From: Alitta virens
Taxonomy: Eukaryota; Annelida; Polychaeta; Phyllodocida; Nereididae
NCBI GenBank assembly: GCA_932294295.1
Contig: OW028580.1
Coordinates: forward strand, 36,277,336-36,341,335
Direction: 5' to 3'
DNA: 64,000 bases
This document shows, one piece after another, positions 22,581 to 34,873 of the stretch. The notes beneath the pieces were generated by a model, which had not been told where the DNA came from, searched no databases, and was given only the letters and a program-made list of their open reading frames with translations. The translations under genes were made by a program, and so were the position numbers. The first letter of the stretch is position 1; each line of letters begins with the position of its first letter.

Positions 22581-22616
22581 AAGTGTACAACATTTGTCTC
22601 CTTTTTATTATTAAAA

Positions 22617-25600
22617 CTGGAGTAGTCAAAGCAGCTTTCTACGAACTATTTGAGTCAAAACAACTTAGTCAACTACTTGAGTTAAAACAGCTTACAATCA
22701 ACTATTTGAGTCAAAACAGCTTACAATTAACTATTAGAGTCAAAACAACTTACAATCAACTATTTGAGTTAAAACAGCTTACAATCAACTATTTGAGTCA
22801 AAACAGCTTACAATTAACTATTAGAGTCAAAACAACTTACAATCAACTATTTGAGTCAAAACAGTTTACAATCAACTATTTGAGTTAAAACAGCTTACAA
22901 TCAACTATTTGAGTCAAAACAGTTTACAATCAACTATTTGAGTCAAAACAGTTTACAATCAACTATTTGAGTCAAAACAACTTACAATCAACTATTTGAG
23001 TCAAAACAGCTTACAATCAACTATTTGAGTCAAAACAACTTAATCAACTATTTGAGTCAAAACAACTTACAATCAACTATTTGAGTCAAAACAACTTAGT
23101 CAACTATTTGAGTCAAAACAGCTTACAATCAACTATTTGAGTCAAAACAGCTTACAATCAACTATTTGAGTCAAAACAGTTTACAATCAACTATTTGAGT
23201 CAAAACAGTTTACAATCAACTATTTGAGTCAAAACAACTTACAATCAACTATTTGAGTCAAAACAGCTTACTACGAACTATTTGAGTCAAAACAACTTAG
23301 TCAACTATTTGAGTCAAAACAACTTACAATCAACTATTTGAGTCAAAACAACTTAGTCAACTATTTGAGTCAAAACAGCTTACAATCAACTATTTGAGTC
23401 AAAACAGCTTACAATCAACTATTTGAGTCAAAACAGCTTACAATCAACTATTTGAGTCAAAACAACTTAATCAACTATTTGAGTCAAAACAACTTACAAT
23501 CAACTATTTGAGTCAAAACAACTTAGTCAACTATTTGAGTCAAAACAGCTTACAATCAACTATTTGAGTCAAAACAGCTTACAATCAACTATTTGAGTCA
23601 AAACAGTTTACAATCAACTATTTGAGTCAAAACAGTTTACAATCAACTATTTGAGTCAAAACAACTTACAATCAACTATTTGAGTCAAAACAGCTTACTA
23701 CGAACTATTTGAGTCAAAACAACTTAGTCAACTATTTGAGTCAAAACAACTTACAATCAACTATTTGAGTCAAAACAACTTAGTCAACTATTTGAGTCAA
23801 AACAGCTTACAATCAACTATTTGAGTCAAAACAGCTTACAATCAACTATTTGAGTCAAAACAGTTTACAATCAACTATTTGAGTCAAAACAGCTTACAAT
23901 CAACTATTTGAGTCAAAACAGCTTACAATCAACTATTTGAGTCAAAACAACTTACAGTCAACTATTTGAGTCAAAACAGCTTACAATCAACTATTTGAGT
24001 CAAAACAACTTAATCAACTATTTGAGTCAAAACAACTTAGTCAACTATTTGAGTCAAAACAGCTTACAATCAACTATTTGAGTCAAAACAGCTTACAGTC
24101 AACTATTTGAGTCAAAACAGCTTACAATCAACTATTTGAGTCAAAACAGCTTACAATCAACTATTTGAGTCAAAACAGCTTACAGTCAACTATTTGAGTC
24201 AAAACAGCTTACAATCAACTATTTGAGTCAAAACAGCTTACAATCAACTATTTGAGTCAAAACAGTTTACAATCAACTATTTGAGTCAAAACAACTTACA
24301 GTCAACTATTTGAGTCAAAACAGCTTACAATCAACTATTTGAGTCAAAACAACTTACAATCAACTACTTGAGTCAAAACAACTAATATCAACTATTTGAG
24401 TCAAAACAACTTACAGTCAACTATTTGAGTCAAAACAGCTTACAATCAACTATTTGAGTCAAAACAGCTTACAGTCAACTATTTGAGTCAAAACAGCTTA
24501 CAATCAACTATTTGAGTCAAAACAGCTTACAATCAACTATTTGAGTCAAAACAGTTTACAATCAACTATTTGAGTCAAAACAACTTACAATCAACTATTT
24601 GAGTCAAAACAACTTACAATCAACTATTTGAGTCAAAACAACTTACAGTCAACTATTTGAGTCAAAACAGCTTACAATCAACTATTTGAGTCAAAACAGC
24701 TTACAATCAACTATTTGAGTCAAAACAGTTTACAATCAACTATTTGAGTCAAAACAACTTACAATCAACTATTTGAGTCAAAACAACTTACAATCAACTA
24801 TTTGAGTCAAAACAGCTTACAATCAACTATTTGAGTCAAAACAACTTAATCAACTATTTGAGTCAAAACAGCTTACATACAATCAACTATTTGAGTCAAA
24901 ACAACTTACAATCAACTATTTGAGTCAAAACAACTTACAGTCAACTATTTGAGTCAAAACAGCTTACAATCAACTATTTGAGTCAAAACAACTTACAATC
25001 AACTACTTGAGTCAAAACAACTAATATCAACTACTTGAGTCAAAACAGCTTACAATCAACTATTTGAGTCAAAACAACTTACAATCAACTATTTGAGTCA
25101 AAACAACTTACAGTCAACTATTTGAGTCAAAACAGCTTACAATCAACTATTTGAGTCAAAACAACTTACAATCAACTACTTGAGTCAAAACAACTAATAT
25201 CAACTATTTGAGTCAAAACAACTTACAGTCAACTATTTGAGTCAAAACAGCTTACAATCAACTATTTGAGTCAAAACAACTTACAATCAACTACTTGAGT
25301 CAAAACAACTTATATCAACTACTTGAGTCAAAACAGCTTACAATCAACTATTTGAGTCAAAACAGTTTACAATCAACTATTTGAGTCAAAACAACTTACA
25401 ATCAACTATTTGAGTCAAAACAACTTGCAATCAACTATTTGAGTCAAAACAGCTTACAATCAACTATTTGAGTCAAAACAACTTACAATCAACTACTTGA
25501 GTCAAAACAACTAATATCAACTATTTGAGTCAAAACAACTTACAGTCAACTATTTGAGTCAAAACAGCTTACAATCAACTATTTGAGTCAAAACAACTTA

Positions 25601-25630
25601 CAATCAACTACTTGAGTCAAAACAACTTAT
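22617..25630. repeat. 29-bp minisatellite, left block (about 100 units)
   Basis: Tandem units of CAACTATTTGAGTCAAAACA plus GCTTACAAT and close variants (AACTTACAAT, GTTTACAAT, and shorter AACTTAGT, AACTTAAT and AACTAATAT forms). Nearly every unit keeps the string TTTGAGTCAAAAC, which contains TGAGTCA. Variants are arranged in longer blocks; for example the CTACGAACTA variant recurs at 23271 and 23698 with the same following units. The right end joins the inserted element at 25628. Confidence 0.95.
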
Positions 25631-26944
25631 AGGCCGCAGGAGCGGCCCCGTAGGGGCCGCCCGTAGGGCTTTTATGACTAGAGATTGGCCAAAAACAAAA
25701 TCTACTGTCATGCTATTCTCAGATGACCGGATCGAACTATGTTGTCCTAATTAATCTGCGCGGCCATGATGCGCACAAAATAATAATGACCTACTTACAC
25801 AAAAATCATTCTTTACTTAGGATTTTCCTGACAAACTTGAAGAAACTCACGTTAGAACTCGGTTAATGACCATTTCTAGGTGATTCCAAGACTGGACAAG
25901 CAGTAGAACTATGGTTTTGAATGTTTCATGGGACATGATGGGAGCCATGTCCATTGCCATGAGGCTTGTCAACTAAATGAACGTTCGACCAATCAGAGTA
26001 GAGCTTATTTCTTTGCAAGGCCATTTTGCAAGGCAACGAGCTCTAACAGACTCTGTGATTGGCTGTGGCACTTAGGCCTTAGAAATTAATGCATAAGGCC
26101 TCATTGTTCATCAGTAAGACTACGCAAGCAACGAGCAGAAGGGAATGAAATAAAGCTTAATTGCAGAAGGAAATATGAACTAACAGTAATGCAAACAACA
26201 CCAACCTGCAGTCCATTGATAAGATATCAATAAGGAAAGAGGAGGCCGTTATTTTCGGGAAAAGCCCTAAAATAGTACCAGGCTATAAATAGATGTGGGC
26301 GTGGCCTAATGCAAGCACGTACTTTTGTTTACAAATGAATCTGTGTGTTGACAACTCGGTTTTGACAGCTTGCTGATAACCCGATTTTGATAGCTGATTA
26401 GTCAAATAGGTGCAGTTCGATTTCTCCTGTGTCAGAAAATGTTACCAACAGAAACAGCTTAATCTAGTGGATAACCATAATGATAACATCAATGACTTCA
26501 ATACAACATTCAACACCAGTTGAATAAATCACTTCAGTGAAATTGACCGCGACAGTGATGCTAATGAAACATCATGGGTTTTAAACATACAACAGAATAT
26601 CAATGATGAATATGTATTTTCTGGATTTTGTTTAGACACTGAAATTTAATGTCACTAATTTTCATGCTATTTCCAATAAATGGCATGTGGTATGACAGTC
26701 GCTAACCATGTAGACCAAAATTGCTACTTAGGTATTTTCTGAAAACTGTTTGGTACAATAAATTTAAATACGTCTGAATTTCAGTCTTATACACTTTTCT
26801 GGTGTGACATGACAGTCGGTATCCAAACTAGTACCACAAATTAATTAATCAACCTTGCAAACATTATTTATTTATGTGGACTATATAACTATAACATTCA
26901 CTTAAAGATAATATATGATAAACCTGAATATATTATCTTTAATA
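25628..26944 (+). repeat. Inverted repeat arm A
   Basis: First copy of the 1.3-kb arm. It contains TATAAATAG near 26283 and two ATTGG/CCAAT-type motifs near 25990-26050. The inner end is AAACCTGAATATATTATCTT. Confidence 0.85.
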
Positions 26945-27310
26945 ATATGATAATGCAATGTGCATGAGGGGCCGCATGGATAATCCTGTGTCATGTACAT
27001 GTACCATGGCATACAGTTTTATACCCTTTATTTAAAGAGCTGTAGCAGATTCAAAGGTAGGGGGGGGGGCGGTTTAAGGGGGGTTCTTAGTCCAGTAACT
27101 GAACTAGGGGGCTCTTAGCCCCCCTCCCCTTCTTGGCCTAATACATCACTGTGCATAAGAATTTAGAGGGAACACTGCAAACAATTTTGGATCTGCCCCT
27201 GACTTAAGGGTTCTTCTATATAACAAAATTAAATTAAATTGCATTGTTGATGCAATGAATTGTGTATTTATATAGATAGATATTAAATATACCTAAAGAC
27301 AATATATTTA
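26945..27310 (+). repeat. Segment B (first copy)
   Basis: About 366 bp with a poly-G run near 27060 and GGTTCTTAGTCCAGTAACTG. Its reverse complement recurs at 28626-28995 with small indels in the homopolymers. Confidence 0.85.
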
Positions 27311-28627
27311 TATTAAAGATAATATATTCAGGTTTATCATATATTATCTTTAAGTGAATGTTATAGTTATATAGTCCACATAAATAAATAATGTTTGCAA
27401 GGTTGATTAATTAATTTGTGATACTAGTTTGGATAGCGACTGTCATGTCACACCAGAAAAGTGTATAAGACTGAAATTCAGACGTATTTAAATTTATTGT
27501 ACCAAAAAGTTTTCAGAAAATACCTAAGTAGCAATTTTGGTCTACATGGTTAGCGACTGTCATACCACATGCCATTTATAGGAAATAGCATGAAAATTAG
27601 TGACATTAAATTTCAGTGTCTAAACAAAATCCAGAAAATACATATTCATCATTGATATTCTGTTGTATGTTTAAAACCCATGATGTTTCATTAGCATCAC
27701 TGTCGCGGTCAATTTCACTGAAGTGATTTATTCAACTGGTGTTGAATGTTGTATTGAAGTCATTGATGTAATCATTATGGTCATCCACTAGATTAAGCTG
27801 TTTCTGTTGGTAACATTTTCTGACACAGGAGAAATCGAACTGCACCTATTTGACTAATCAGCTATCAAAATCGGGTTATCAGCAAGCTGTCAAAACCGAG
27901 TTGTCAACACACAGATTCATTTGTAAACAAAAGTACGTGCTTGCATTAGGCCACGCCCACATCTATTTAAAGCCTGGTACTATTTTAGGGCTTTTCCCGA
28001 AAATAACGGCCTTCTCTTTCCTTATTGATATCTTATCAATGGACTGCAGGTTGGTGTTGTTTGCATTACTGTTTGTTCATATTTCCTTCTGCAATTAAGC
28101 TTTATTTCATTCCCTTCTGCTCGTTGCTTGCGTAGTCTTACTGATGAACAATGAGGCCTTATGCATTAATTTCTAAGGCCTAACTGCCACAGCCAATCAC
28201 AGAGTCTGTTAGAGCTCGTTGCCTTGCAAAATGGCCTTGCAAAGAAATAAGCTCTACTCTGATTGGTCGAACGTTCATTTAGTTGACAAGCCTCATGGCA
28301 ATGGACATGGCTCCCATCATGTCCCATGAAACATTCAAAACCATAGTTCTACTGCTTGTCCAGTCTTGGAATCACCTAGAAATGGTCATTAACCGAGTTC
28401 TAACGTGAGTTTCTTCAAGTTTGTCAGGAAAATCCTAAGTAAAGAATGATTTTTGTGTAAGTAGGTCATTATTATTTTGTGCGCATCATGGCCGCGCAGA
28501 TTAATTAGGACAACATAGTTCGATCCGGTCATCTGAGAATAGCATGACAGTAGATTTTGTGTTTGGCCAATCTCTAGTCATAAAAGCCCTACGGGCGGCC
28601 CCTACGGGGCCGCTCCTGCGGCCTATA
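27311..28627 (-). repeat. Inverted repeat arm A' (reverse complement of A)
   Basis: Same length as A and nearly identical. Examples of differences are GGCCAAAAACAAAATCT versus GGCCAAACACAAAATCT and GTGGCACTTAGG versus GTGGCAGTTAGG. The 82-codon open frame at 27850-28098 is within this arm and has no recognised domain. Confidence 0.85.
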
Positions 28628-28995
28628 AATATATTGTCTTTAGGTATATTTAATATCTATCTATATAAATACACAATTCATTGCATCAACAATGCAATTT
28701 AATTTAATTTTGTTATATAGAACAACCCTTAAGTCAGGGGCAGATCCAAAATTGTTTGCAGTGTTCCCTCTAATTTCTTATGCACAGTGATGTATTAGGC
28801 CAAGAAGGGGAGGGGGGCTAAGAACCCCCTAGTTCAGTTACTGGACTAAGAACCCCCCTTAAACCGCCCCCCCCCCCCCATACCTTTGAATCTGCTACAG
28901 CTCTTAAAAAAAAGGGTATAAAAATGTATGCCATGGTACATGTACATGACACAGGATTATCCATGCGGCCCCTCATGCACATTGCATTATCATAT
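28626..28995 (-). repeat. Segment B' (reverse complement of B)
   Basis: Ends GCACATTGCATTATCATAT immediately before the minisatellite resumes. The poly-C run near 28865 is the counterpart of the poly-G in B. Confidence 0.85.
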
Positions 28996-31229
28996 TATCA
29001 ACTATTTGAGTCAAAACAGCTTACAATCAACTATTTGAGTCAAAACAACTTACAATCAACTATTTGAGTCAAAACAGCTTACAATCAACTATTTGAGTCA
29101 AAACAGTTTACAATCAACTATTTGAGTCAAAACAGCTTACAATCAACTATTTGAGTCAAAACAGTTTACAATCAACTATTTGAGTCAAAACAGTTTACAA
29201 TCAACTATTTGAGTCAAAACAGTTTACAATCAACTATTTGAGTCAAAACAACTTACAATCAACTATTTGAGTCAAAACAACTTACAATCAACTATTTGAG
29301 TCAAAACAACTTACAGTCAACTATTTGAGTCAAAACAGCTTACAATCAACTATTTGAGTCAAAACAGCTTACAATCAACTATTTGAGTCAAAACAACTTA
29401 CAGTCAACTATTTGAGTCAAAACAGCTTACAATCAACTATTTGAGTCAAAACAACTTACAATCAACTATTTGAGTCAAAACAGTTTACAATCAACTATTT
29501 GAGTCAAAACAGTTTACAATCAACTATTTGAGTCAAAACAACTTACAATCAACTATTTGAGTCAAAACAACTTACAATCAACTATTTGAGTCAAAACAAC
29601 TTACAGTCAACTATTTGAGTCAAAACAGCTTACAATCAACTATTTGAGTCAAAACAGCTTACAATCAACTATTTGAGTCAAAACAACTTACAGTCAACTA
29701 TTTGAGTCAAAACAGCTTACAGTCAACTATTTGAGTCAAAACAGTTTACAATCAACTATTTGAGTCAAAACAACTTACAATCAACTATTTGAGTCAAAAC
29801 AACTTACAATCAACTATTTGAGTCAAAACAGCTTACAATCAACTATTTGAGTCAAAACAACTTAATCAACTATTTGAGTCAAAACAGCTTACATACAATC
29901 AACTATTTGAGTCAAAACAACTTACAATCAACTATTTGAGTCAAAACAACTTACAGTCAACTATTTGAGTCAAAACAGCTTACAATCAACTATTTGAGTC
30001 AAAACAACTTACAATCAACTACTTGAGTCAAAACAACTAATATCAACTACTTGAGTCAAAACAGCTTACAATCAACTATTTGAGTCAAAACAACTTACAA
30101 TCAACTATTTGAGTCAAAACAACTTACAGTCAACTATTTGAGTCAAAACAGCTTACAATCAACTATTTGAGTCAAAACAACTTACAATCAACTACTTGAG
30201 TCAAAACAACTAATATCAACTATTTGAGTCAAAACAACTTACAGTCAACTATTTGAGTCAAAACAGCTTACAATCAACTATTTGAGTCAAAACAACTTAC
30301 AATCAACTACTTGAGTCAAAACAACTTATATCAACTACTTGAGTCAAAACAGCTTACAATCAACTATTTGAGTCAAAACAGTTTACAATCAACTATTTGA
30401 GTCAAAACAGTTTACAATCAACTATTTGAGTCAAAACAACTTGCAATCAACTATTTGAGTCAAAACAGCTTACAATCAACTATTTGAGTCAAAACAGCTT
30501 ACAATCAACTATTTGAGTCAAAACAACTTACAATCAACTACTTGAGTCAAAACAACTTATATCAACTACTTGAGTCAAAACAGCTTACAATCAACTATTT
30601 GAGTCAAAACAGTTTACAATCAACTATTTGAGTCAAAACAACTTACAATCAACTACTTGAGTCAAAACAACTAATATCAACTATTTGAGTCAAAACAACT
30701 TACAGTCAACTATTTGAGTCAAAACAGCTTACAATCAACTATTTGAGTCAAAACAACTTACAATCAACTACTTGAGTCAAAACAACTTATATCAACTACT
30801 TGAGTCAAAACAGCTTACAATCAACTATTTGAGTCAAAACAGTTTACAATCAACTATTTGAGTCAAAACAACTTACAATCAACTACTTGAGTCAAAACAA
30901 CTAATATCAACTACTTGAGTCAAAACAGCTTACAATCAACTATTTGAGTCAAAACAACTTACAATCAACTATTTGAGTCAAAACAACTTACAGTCAACTA
31001 TTTGAGTCAAAACAGCTTACAATCAACTATTTGAGTCAAAACAACTTACAATCAACTACTTGAGTCAAAACAACTAATATCAACTATTTGAGTCAAAACA
31101 ACTTACAGTCAACTATTTGAGTCAAAACAGCTTACAATCAACTATTTGAGTCAAAACAACTTACAATCAACTACTTGAGTCAAAACAACTTATATCAACT
31201 ACTTGAGTCAAAAAAGTTCACAATCAACT
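28996..31229. repeat. 29-bp minisatellite, right block (about 75 units)
   Basis: Same unit as at 22617-25630 and clearly the continuation of the same array. Long runs of units occur in identical order in both blocks, for example around the rare GCTTACATACAATC variant at 24871 and 29887. The last unit decays at about 31215. Confidence 0.95.
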
Positions 31230-31257
31230 ATTGGTGAAAATCTCAAAAACATTTTGT

Positions 31258-31370
31258 TTACAGCCAAATTCATTGAGTTGGACCAGGAAGTTAACTCCAC
31301 AAGATGTCATGTGAATTCAGGACTCTCATTGGTTAAAGCAATCCCTCGGCCAATGAGAGTCCTATTATAT
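31258..31370. mobile_element. Decayed inverted-repeat element (family of 62583-62768)
   Basis: Reads GCCAAATTCATTGAGTTGG, then GTCATGTGAATTCAGGACTC and CATTGG, a short spacer, and the inverted CCAATGAGAGTCCTA. This matches the left arm of the element at 62583-62768; the right arm is lost. Confidence 0.6.
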
Positions 31371-31379
31371 GAGTCAGTT

Positions 31380-32265
31380 TTACAACTCCCCCTCACTGAT
31401 TTCACTGGGAAACAATAGAAAGGGGTGCTAAATACGTATTCATATTGAACGAAATGCATAAATTTCATCTGCACACAGTATAAACTTGACATTTTTACCT
31501 TCATTGTTTTTCAGTCTCAAATTGTAGGTCTGTAGGCATCTAAATTGTGGGAAATATATAAAATGTTATGACACGTGTGCACATCTGCAGAAAATTAGGC
31601 ATCTTTGAAGGTCTGTATCTCCGTTCGACAACTTACGACGATTAAGGCATAAAGTCAAGGTTTTCAGCTTTTTAATGGATATGGTCTGATCTTTGGCCCT
31701 TTACGACTTCTTGAGTTACCACATGGTTAAGATAACATGTTTCACAAAATATTTGTTCAAATCTGACAAATTTTAGTCCATAACTTCCTTAATAGTACGG
31801 CCAGAAATTTCGGAGAAAATACTTTTAGAATCCTGGGATCATGCGGAGTTCACTGATAGTGATGCTAAGGATGTACAACAAGAAACAAAAACTTTGACTT
31901 TTGTAATTTAGGGAGTTAATTGCTGCTGATGCAGGGCATCACTGATGAGGGGTGTGCTCACTGAAGCGCAGTGTGAACATCAAAGAGTGAATGTATTTAG
32001 GGAAGCAGCAGGGGTCTTTGGGCCAGCTCTGGGTGATTTTGACCCTTCTTAATTCACTTAATAATGAATATTGTTTCATTACTTTTGAAGTGTCCAATCC
32101 TACTCTGGTTCATCCAAGGTTTCAGGGATGTGATTGATCAGTGATAAAAAAAACCGGAAAATGTCAGGATGAACAAAAGTAAACCAAAAAATTTAATTTG
32201 CACATATTACGAGGGTCAATTCACATGCCAAAAAAACGGAAAAATCACATCCCTGAGGTTTATCA
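31380..32265. other. Unassigned sequence
   Basis: No gene or recognised repeat seen between the minisatellite and the LINE remnant. Confidence 0.4.
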
Positions 32266-32269
32266 ATAG

Positions 32270-32930
32270 ATTTAAAGAAAGAATTTGATATCATTAAACA
32301 TCCAATCTTGCTTCGAAAATTAACTCAAAATGCCATATTATCATTATTTAGGAGTTACCTCACAAACAGGCCTCAAAAAGTTAATTATGGCAATGGTATC
32401 ACGCAATGGTATATACTAAAACTATTAAATCATGAAATGTGGGGTGCTCCTGGGTTCAACCCTGGATCCATTTGTTTTGCGTTACATTAATGACCTTCCC
32501 ATGGTAAGTAAATTTTAACATTCATACTCTTTGCTGATGACACAATGTATTTTTAAAATGCAAAAATCTGTCAGAAATCGTCAATAATTTCAATGCAGAG
32601 AGTGTGTGTGTGTGTGTGTGTGAGTTATTGTTTAACGCCTCATCAGAATTTCAATGCAGAACTTGTCAAACTCTCTGACTGGTTTGCAGCAAATCAGTTT
32701 TCTTTAAATGTCACAAAGACAAATTTCACTTATAATAGAATTACTCATGATTTAAACATAACACTAGACCTATTGCACAAGTACAAGTTATGAAATTTCT
32801 AGGTGTTAAGATTCATCATAAATTAACTTGGAAGCATCACATAGATTATATAAATAGTAAAATAAGCAAGTCGATAGGTATATTGTATAAGTAAGAAACT
32901 TATTAAATAAATAATGGAAATTAAAACTAT
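32270..32930 (+). pseudogene. Decayed LINE reverse transcriptase fragment
   Basis: Pieces of a reverse transcriptase appear in shifting frames: ILLRKLTQNAILSLFRSYLT, a GSILFLRYINDLP-like segment, LFADDTMYF (the catalytic box), ELVKLSDWFAANQFSLNVTK, and KFLGVKIHHKLTWKHHIDYI. Frameshifts and a small insertion at 32600-32646 separate them. It cannot encode an active enzyme. Confidence 0.7.
32600..32646 (-). mobile_element. Severely 5'-truncated SINE-B copy
   Basis: Only the (CA)n tail and the terminal CTGATGAGGCGTTAAACAAT remain. A perfect 14-bp duplication AATTTCAATGCAGA flanks it (32586-32599, 32647-32660), so this tiny insert is a genuine retroposition event within the older LINE fragment. 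Confidence 0.85.
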
Positions 32931-33201
32931 ATAAAATGTTTATACTTTCCGTTTTAAATTATTGTTACTTAACACAACATCAGATGACCGGAGGGTCCTG
33001 GCCAGGTTACCCACTATGCCTGCTCTTTGGTCCCCCACTCGCCGTACGACCATAGTCGAGAGCATTCCTGCTTTCCTATTCGGTCTGAAGATCTGCCCAG
33101 ACCTTATTTGATGAGTTATATGTTTGCTCACTCCCCCGCTTGTGGTCTAAGTCATGAAGGTGGTATGGATAACACCCACTCTTATGCGAATGAGTGCCAT
33201 G

Positions 33202-33381
33202 TGTGTGTGTGTGTGTGTGTGATTAGGGCTTTACGTCCTGTATTTCTGCACCAGTTGGGCTAATTAGGACAGGCAGAGACCATGGCAATGAGATGAAGGA
33301 TGAAACAGCCATCCAACTTAGGCTCGACCGAGAATCGAACCCGGGACCCAGCGGTTGACCTCTGTGCTAGGCCCCCGCCCT
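33202..33381 (-). mobile_element. SINE-A copy
   Basis: Flanked by GAATGAGTGCCATG (33188-33201) and GAATGAGTGGCATG (33382-33395). The head carries a small deletion between box B and box A: CAGCGGTTGACCTCTGTG replaces the usual longer stretch. Confidence 0.85.
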
Positions 33382-34054
33382 GAATGAGTGGCATGACAAC
33401 GGGCTTCCAGGACCAAGTACCCTTATGAACAACCTCGAATTCTGAGCTCAGGTATGACAAAACTTCACATAAATTGTACTACAGGTTGAAATGCATCAAT
33501 TTCAATGAAACTGCATATGCATCTTCCTTTGGTCAACAGGCAATATAAAAAAAAAGTTAGCTTGGATCTGATATTTTCAAATTTGCTAGGCACCAGCCAC
33601 ACCCTATCACATGGTCGAGTCACTGATTGGCGAGGGACCTAGTCAGCTGACTTTGTCTCCTTACAGGCTTGAACGTGACCCAAACTATTATTATATGAGA
33701 TCAGAAGCACGACAGACCGTGAGGCAATGTTTATATTAGACCAAATGATTACCGTGAAGTGAACCATACATCAGTCAGTCCCCCATTTCGAGGGGCTGGG
33801 TATGATCAGAGAGAGTACAGTTTTTACTGTGCAAGTTCAGTTAATTTTCCCTCCAGGGGATTCGAGGAAGGTATGAGGTCTTATGAGAACCATAGCACGA
33901 GGTCAGCTGGTTCCCTCATGAGTGGCAAGTCGGGCCTAAGCCGTGGCAAGAGCAGCACGATTTTAAGTCAAGGCAGTGTCTATGGTTGTGAGCGAGGTGA
34001 GCGGAGACGACCTGACTCAAATCAGAACCCATGGTGGCTACGAGAGATTCACAG

Positions 34055-34255
34055 GGTGTGTGCCTAGCTCAGAGGTAGCGCTATTGGCTACCAACTGCTG
34101 GGACCCGGGTTCGATTCCCGGTTGAGCCTAAGTTGGATGGCTGTTTCATCCTTCGTCTCATTGCCATGGTCTCTGCCTGTAATAATTAGCCCAACTGGTG
34201 CAGAAATACAGGACGTAAAGCCCTATTCACACATGCACACACACACACACACACA
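34055..34255 (+). mobile_element. SINE-A, the only plus-strand copy
   Basis: Head first: CCTAGCTCAGAGGTAGCG (box A) and GGGTTCGATTCCC (box B), then body and an imperfect (CA)n tail. A perfect 12-bp duplication AGAGATTCACAG flanks it at 34043-34054 and 34256-34267. Confidence 0.9.
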
Positions 34256-34873
34256 AGAGATTCACAGTGGTAATAGTGGCACGCCCAGGGACCTATTCAG
34301 GGAGACAGAACCAGGGCCCCGTATGCTGAGTGAGCGCTTCATTGCTGACTGGAGTGGAGCGTGCCCGGCAGCGCTTTAGGTACAAGAAGGAGTCCTGATA
34401 GTCCGCAGACCTACAGACCAGGTAGCACCCCCAGCTTGGCCAGGTCACGACACCAGATAGTCCCATTCAGGGCGTCGAACATATGTATAATTTAAAAGCT
34501 ATGTCGACAATTACGGCAATGTGAACATTAAAAGCCAGCGCTCTCGCAGAAAAATATCTAATTCATTCAAGTGGTTGGAGGCCTGGAGCCTCTGAAATTC
34601 TATTGAGCAGAGCATATGGCTACGTGGTGTTTAAAGAAATGGTATCTTACCGCTAGTTCATGATCGCAATGTTCAATCTTTTTAAATTGCCTTACGTTTT
34701 GAATTATGATGGCAGGTCTTAGGATGCAGTCATTCTTTTGCATTTGCCATATTGAACCAGGAACTACATGTAACTACTGTTGATGCCTCTTGCTTTACGT
34801 AATGCAACATGTTGTTCAAGGTTTTCATCCATTGACCATAATTCGGCCAAATGCCCCTTTCGAGGCCCTGGGC

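Larger units (their letters stand above)
21461..22600 (+). other. Predicted 3' UTR of the plus-strand gene
   Basis: AT-rich sequence after the TAA, with no further coding signal, up to an AATAAA at 22575-22580 that lies about 15 bases before a T-rich stretch. It contains the hairpin repeat at 21707-21837. Confidence 0.5.
25628..28995. mobile_element. 3.37-kb insertion of order A-B-A'-B' inside the minisatellite
   Basis: The minisatellite stops after ACTTAT and resumes at TATCAACTATTTG; between them lies unrelated sequence. It consists of segment A (25628-26944), segment B (26945-27310), the reverse complement of A (27311-28627) and the reverse complement of B (28626-28995). Both A copies are 1317 bp and differ at only scattered bases. 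A begins with a GC-rich run of small palindromes (GGCCGCAGGAGCGGCC and CCCGTAGGGGCCGCCCGTAG). TTAT or TAT flanks the whole insertion, a possible short target duplication. No protein frame is evident, so it would be non-autonomous. A tandem-array setting makes misassembly a real alternative. Confidence 0.75.

Noticed and set aside
22583..22888. 101-codon open frame of repeated QLTINYLSQNS-type sequence
   Set aside because: It is the first part of the 29-bp minisatellite read in one frame; unit length is not a multiple of three and the frame closes.
22617..31229. Regular 29-bp repeats resembling a CRISPR array
   Set aside because: Units follow each other without unique spacers, no cas genes are present, and the genome is animal. 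It is a minisatellite.
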